16,889 nt of DNA. Source: Nitrospirota bacterium (lineage in GTDB: Bacteria; Nitrospirota; Nitrospiria; Nitrospirales; Nitrospiraceae). Shown in pieces: positions 15,335 through 16,889 of this stretch. The notes below the pieces were generated by a model that was given only the letters and a program-made list of their open reading frames with translations, had not been told where the DNA came from and did not search any database. Each line of letters begins with the position of its first letter. Position 1 is the first letter of the stretch. Location: contig JACQCB010000097.1 in assembly GCA_016201805.1 (NCBI GenBank), positions 1 through 16,889 of the forward strand, read 5' to 3'. The translations under genes were made by a program, and so were the position numbers.

Positions 15335-15388
15335 AGCATAGCCCGGCACTGTTTCAAAGCCATGTCCGTAGTGTAAACGGCATGTTAA
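15335..15388 (-). promoter_or_regulatory. Candidate Pho box and -10 element of the pst operon
   Basis: On the minus strand there are four hexamers at an exact 11-bp period: TTAACA (15388-15383), TTTACA (15377-15372), GACATG (15366-15361, poor) and GAAACA (15355-15350). Nine bases later comes TATGCT (15340-15335). The start would be near 15328, about 49 bases before GTG 15279. TTAACA-N5-TTTACA equals the TT(A/T/C)ACA repeat pair known for PhoP boxes of Bacillus; E. coli Pho boxes also have the 11-bp period. Confidence 0.6.
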
Positions 15389-15546
15389 ATCGTCGTCGAA
15401 CCGGAGGATATCCGTCATAGACTGCCCAAAAGGAACTGACAGGAAGGACGCTTCCTCAACGTGGCCGGACGGCTTCTTGATCTGCAGCAGTCACTAAAGT
15501 CTCACCTGGATAAAACCGACAAATAGGTAGGCAGGATTAAATCTCG

Positions 15547-16281
15547 ATGAGTCTTGAGATCATACAAATTATTGAGGACGATCCGGTTCAGGCAGGGGTT
15601 TTGGATCGGGCCCTCCGTAAGGTGTCCTATCGGACCAATGTGGCGCATGATGGCCAGACTGGCATCGAGGATGTCAAGCGCCTGCTTCCGGCGCTTGTTC
15701 TGTTGGATTTAATGCTGCCCGACATGGATGGCCGGGAGGTCTGCCGGCGCATACGTGAGGACCCGAAAACACAGGACATTCCGATCATCATGCTCACGGG
15801 GCTTGGATCGGAAGAACACTGCGTGGGCGCCTTGGATCATGGCGCCGATGACTACATCGTCAAGCCGTTCAAGCAGGCCGAACTCACGGCTCGCATCAAA
15901 GCCGTGTTGCGGCGGACGCATCCTCCCGTCCATCAGAAAAACGAATGCCTCGAAGAGGGACTGGTGTTGGAGGAAGATCAGTTCGTGGCCGTCTTCCGAG
16001 GACAGCGGGTCATCCTCTCCGGCCAGGAATGGAGGCTGCTGCGCCGCCTTACCGGGTCCGATGGACAGGTGGTGCCGCGCGAAGAATTATCCATACTGCT
16101 CTGGGGGGAGGATGGGCTCATCCACGAACATGAATTGGACCGGTGCATCCAGACCTTGAGCCAAAAGCTCACGGACAATGCGGTCTTTTCCGGCAGCATC
16201 GTCATGGAGCCAGGCGGCGGCTATCGACTCTCGGCACTGCATCCATCAACTGCTGGAGACGTTCCGCGATCTCATCCCTGA
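15547..16281 (+). CDS. PhoB/OmpR-family response regulator
   Basis: A 244-residue two-component regulator. The receiver domain (1-120) has the acidic pair E10/D11, phosphoacceptor D54 in LLDLMLPD, T84 and K106 in KPF. Residues 135-230 form a winged helix of the OmpR/PhoB type, with LSGQEWRLLRRL and a C-terminal EPGGGYRLSA hairpin. The recognition-helix region (HEHELDRCIQTLSQKLTD) differs from the usual VDVHIRRLRKKL pattern. About 12 residues follow the normal end of the fold, encoded inside the convergent arsC. ATG 15547 has GGATT about 11 bases upstream. Position beside pstS suggests control of the phosphate genes, so a PhoB role is likely. No histidine kinase gene is adjacent. Confidence 0.88.
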   Translation: MSLEIIQIIEDDPVQAGVLDRALRKVSYRTNVAHDGQTGIEDVKRLLPALVLLDLMLPDMDGREVCRRIREDPKTQDIPIIMLTGLGSEEHCVGALDHGADDYIVKPFKQAELTARIKAVLRRTHPPVHQKNECLEEGLVLEEDQFVAVFRGQRVILSGQEWRLLRRLTGSDGQVVPREELSILLWGEDGLIHEHELDRCIQTLSQKLTDNAVFSGSIVMEPGGGYRLSALHPSTAGDVPRSHP

Positions 16282-16663
16282 CCCGTCTGAAAATCTCTCG
16301 TCGCTCTTCCGCCAATCCCTCGGCTTCAGCCGGATCATCGAAGCTCCAATGCAGAAGGAATTTGGCCCCAGGAAAGGTCGGGCAGGACTCCTTGGCCCGG
16401 TCGCAGACGGTGATCACATAGTCGAACGGCTGCCCCAGAAACTCGTCGGCCCGCTTCGATCGGTGCCGTGAAATGTCTACGCCGATCTCCTTCATCACCT
16501 CGACCGCCCCGGGATTGAGCCCGACCGGTTCTGTGCCGGCACTGGCCACGTCAAAACGGTCACCGGCCAGGTGTCGCAAGAAGCCCTCCGCCATTTGGCT
16601 CCTGCAGGAGTTGCCCGTGCAGAGAAACAACACGGATGTCTTGGCTCTCGCCTCACTCCTCAC
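16202..16663 (-). CDS. arsC: Thioredoxin-type arsenate reductase
   Basis: A 153-residue enzyme of the low-molecular-weight phosphatase fold that reduces arsenate to arsenite. The P-loop CTGNSCR carries the nucleophile C15 and arginine R21. The resolving cysteines C87 and C94 lie in VCDRAKESCP with the same spacing as C82/C89 of the pI258 enzyme, so the thioredoxin-coupled mechanism should work. Start: GTG 16663, with GAGG about 6 bases upstream; there is no ATG before the P-loop. It begins 3 bases after the ACR3 stop, so the two are coupled. Its last 25 codons overlap the response regulator gene on the other strand. The C-terminal tail is a little longer than in typical family members. Confidence 0.93.
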   Translation of the reverse strand: MRSEARAKTSVLFLCTGNSCRSQMAEGFLRHLAGDRFDVASAGTEPVGLNPGAVEVMKEIGVDISRHRSKRADEFLGQPFDYVITVCDRAKESCPTFPGAKFLLHWSFDDPAEAEGLAEERREIFRRVRDEIAERLQQLMDAVPRVDSRRLAP

Positions 16664-16678
16664 GCCTCACCCCTCCCG
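16651..16678. repeat. Four tandem 7-base units at the acr3/arsC junction
   Basis: The plus strand reads CCTCACT, CCTCACG, CCTCACC and CCTCCCG in a row (on the coding strand GTGAGG-type units). The array contains the acr3 stop codon (16669-16667) and the arsC GTG start (16663). It also supplies the purine-rich sequence that serves as the ribosome site. Confidence 0.7.
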
Positions 16679-16889
16679 CTCTTGAGGGAACCAATCTCTG
16701 GTCCTGTTGCAGAAGGCGCAGACGGAGAGCATCACCGGCACCTCCACAAGGACCCCTACGACTGTCGCCAGGGCCGCTCCTGAGCCGGGACCGTAAAGGG
16801 CAATGGCCGTGGCCACGGCCAGCTCGAAGAAATTGCTGGCCCCGATCAAGGCCCCCGGCGCGGCAACCGAATGAGGGACCTTCACCCAC
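16667..16889 (-). CDS. acr3: ACR3-family arsenite efflux permease, C-terminal part
   Basis: The frame enters from the right edge and ends with TGA at 16667, giving about 73 residues of the end of an arsenite exporter. The runs HSVAAPGALIGASNFFELAV and GSGAALATVVGVLVEVPVML, followed by CAFCNRTRDWF, match the last two membrane segments of ACR3 (the Bac/Acr3 type, distinct from the 12-segment ArsB). It exports arsenite from the cytoplasm across the inner membrane, the product of ArsC encoded next. The N-terminal four fifths lie outside the window. Another frame in the same place (16653-16889) is a shadow. Confidence 0.9.
   Translation of the reverse strand, partial: WVKVPHSVAAPGALIGASNFFELAVATAIALYGPGSGAALATVVGVLVEVPVMLSVCAFCNRTRDWFPQEREG

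Noticed and set aside
15483..15540. An autoregulatory Pho box before the response regulator (GTCACT, CTCACC, AAAACC at 11-bp spacing)
   Set aside because: The hexamers lack the TTAAC/GTAACA core and no -10 element follows at the proper distance.
1..16889. CRISPR arrays, toxin-antitoxin pairs, transposases or phage genes
   Set aside because: No regularly spaced repeats, no terminal inverted repeats with a transposase, and no such coding sequence were seen.

Overview
The window looks like chromosomal DNA from a GC-rich, Gram-negative (diderm) bacterium. It carries a phosphate-type porin, an Slp-type lipoprotein and five putative outer-membrane lipoproteins in all. The overall style (many small lipoproteins, GTG/TTG starts, and short GTGAGG-type tandem repeats between genes) reminds me of Nitrospira and its relatives. 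That placement is inference, because no rRNA or other phylogenetic marker is present. I see no insertion sequence, integrase, prophage or CRISPR array.

Left part (1-5352). A partial NDP-forming acyl-CoA ligase runs off the left edge. It is divergent from a short-chain dehydrogenase, and both have good sigma70-type promoters in the 159-bp gap. The dehydrogenase is followed closely by an integral membrane protein of unknown function. Convergent to it are a 68-residue zinc-ribbon protein and a lipoprotein. A free-standing superfamily 2 helicase and a tRNA-Thr(UGU) on the minus strand follow.

Middle part (5422-10810). A 79-residue lipoprotein has a recognisable promoter. Next is a solitary PstS-like periplasmic protein closed by a strong intrinsic terminator. 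A minus-strand operon then reads phosphate-selective-type porin, Slp-family lipoprotein, 111-residue lipoprotein, 312-residue lipoprotein with a C-terminal coiled coil.

Right part (10939-16889). A complete high-affinity phosphate uptake operon, pstS-pstC-pstA-pstB-phoU, lies on the minus strand. A PhoB/OmpR-type response regulator is divergent from pstS. The regulator ends tail-to-tail inside arsC (thioredoxin-type arsenate reductase), which follows the truncated end of an ACR3-type arsenite exporter.

How it fits together. The main new observation is that pstS, the solitary PstS-like gene and the porin operon each have four hexamers at an exact 11-bp period upstream. The first is TTAAC(A/G). 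At pstS and the PstS-like gene the array is followed by exactly 9 bp and then TATGCT as a likely -10 element. These look like Pho boxes, so the uptake system, the extra binding protein and the outer-membrane operon would form one phosphate-starvation regulon, probably read by the linked response regulator. No PhoR-type kinase is present. Arsenate, a phosphate analogue, links the neighbouring ars genes to the same theme.

No gene-free stretch exceeds 300 bases. The largest gaps are 15280-15546, which holds the pstS promoter (I see no clear promoter for the regulator), and 10680-10938, which holds the porin promoter region (nothing recognisable in 10811-10938).
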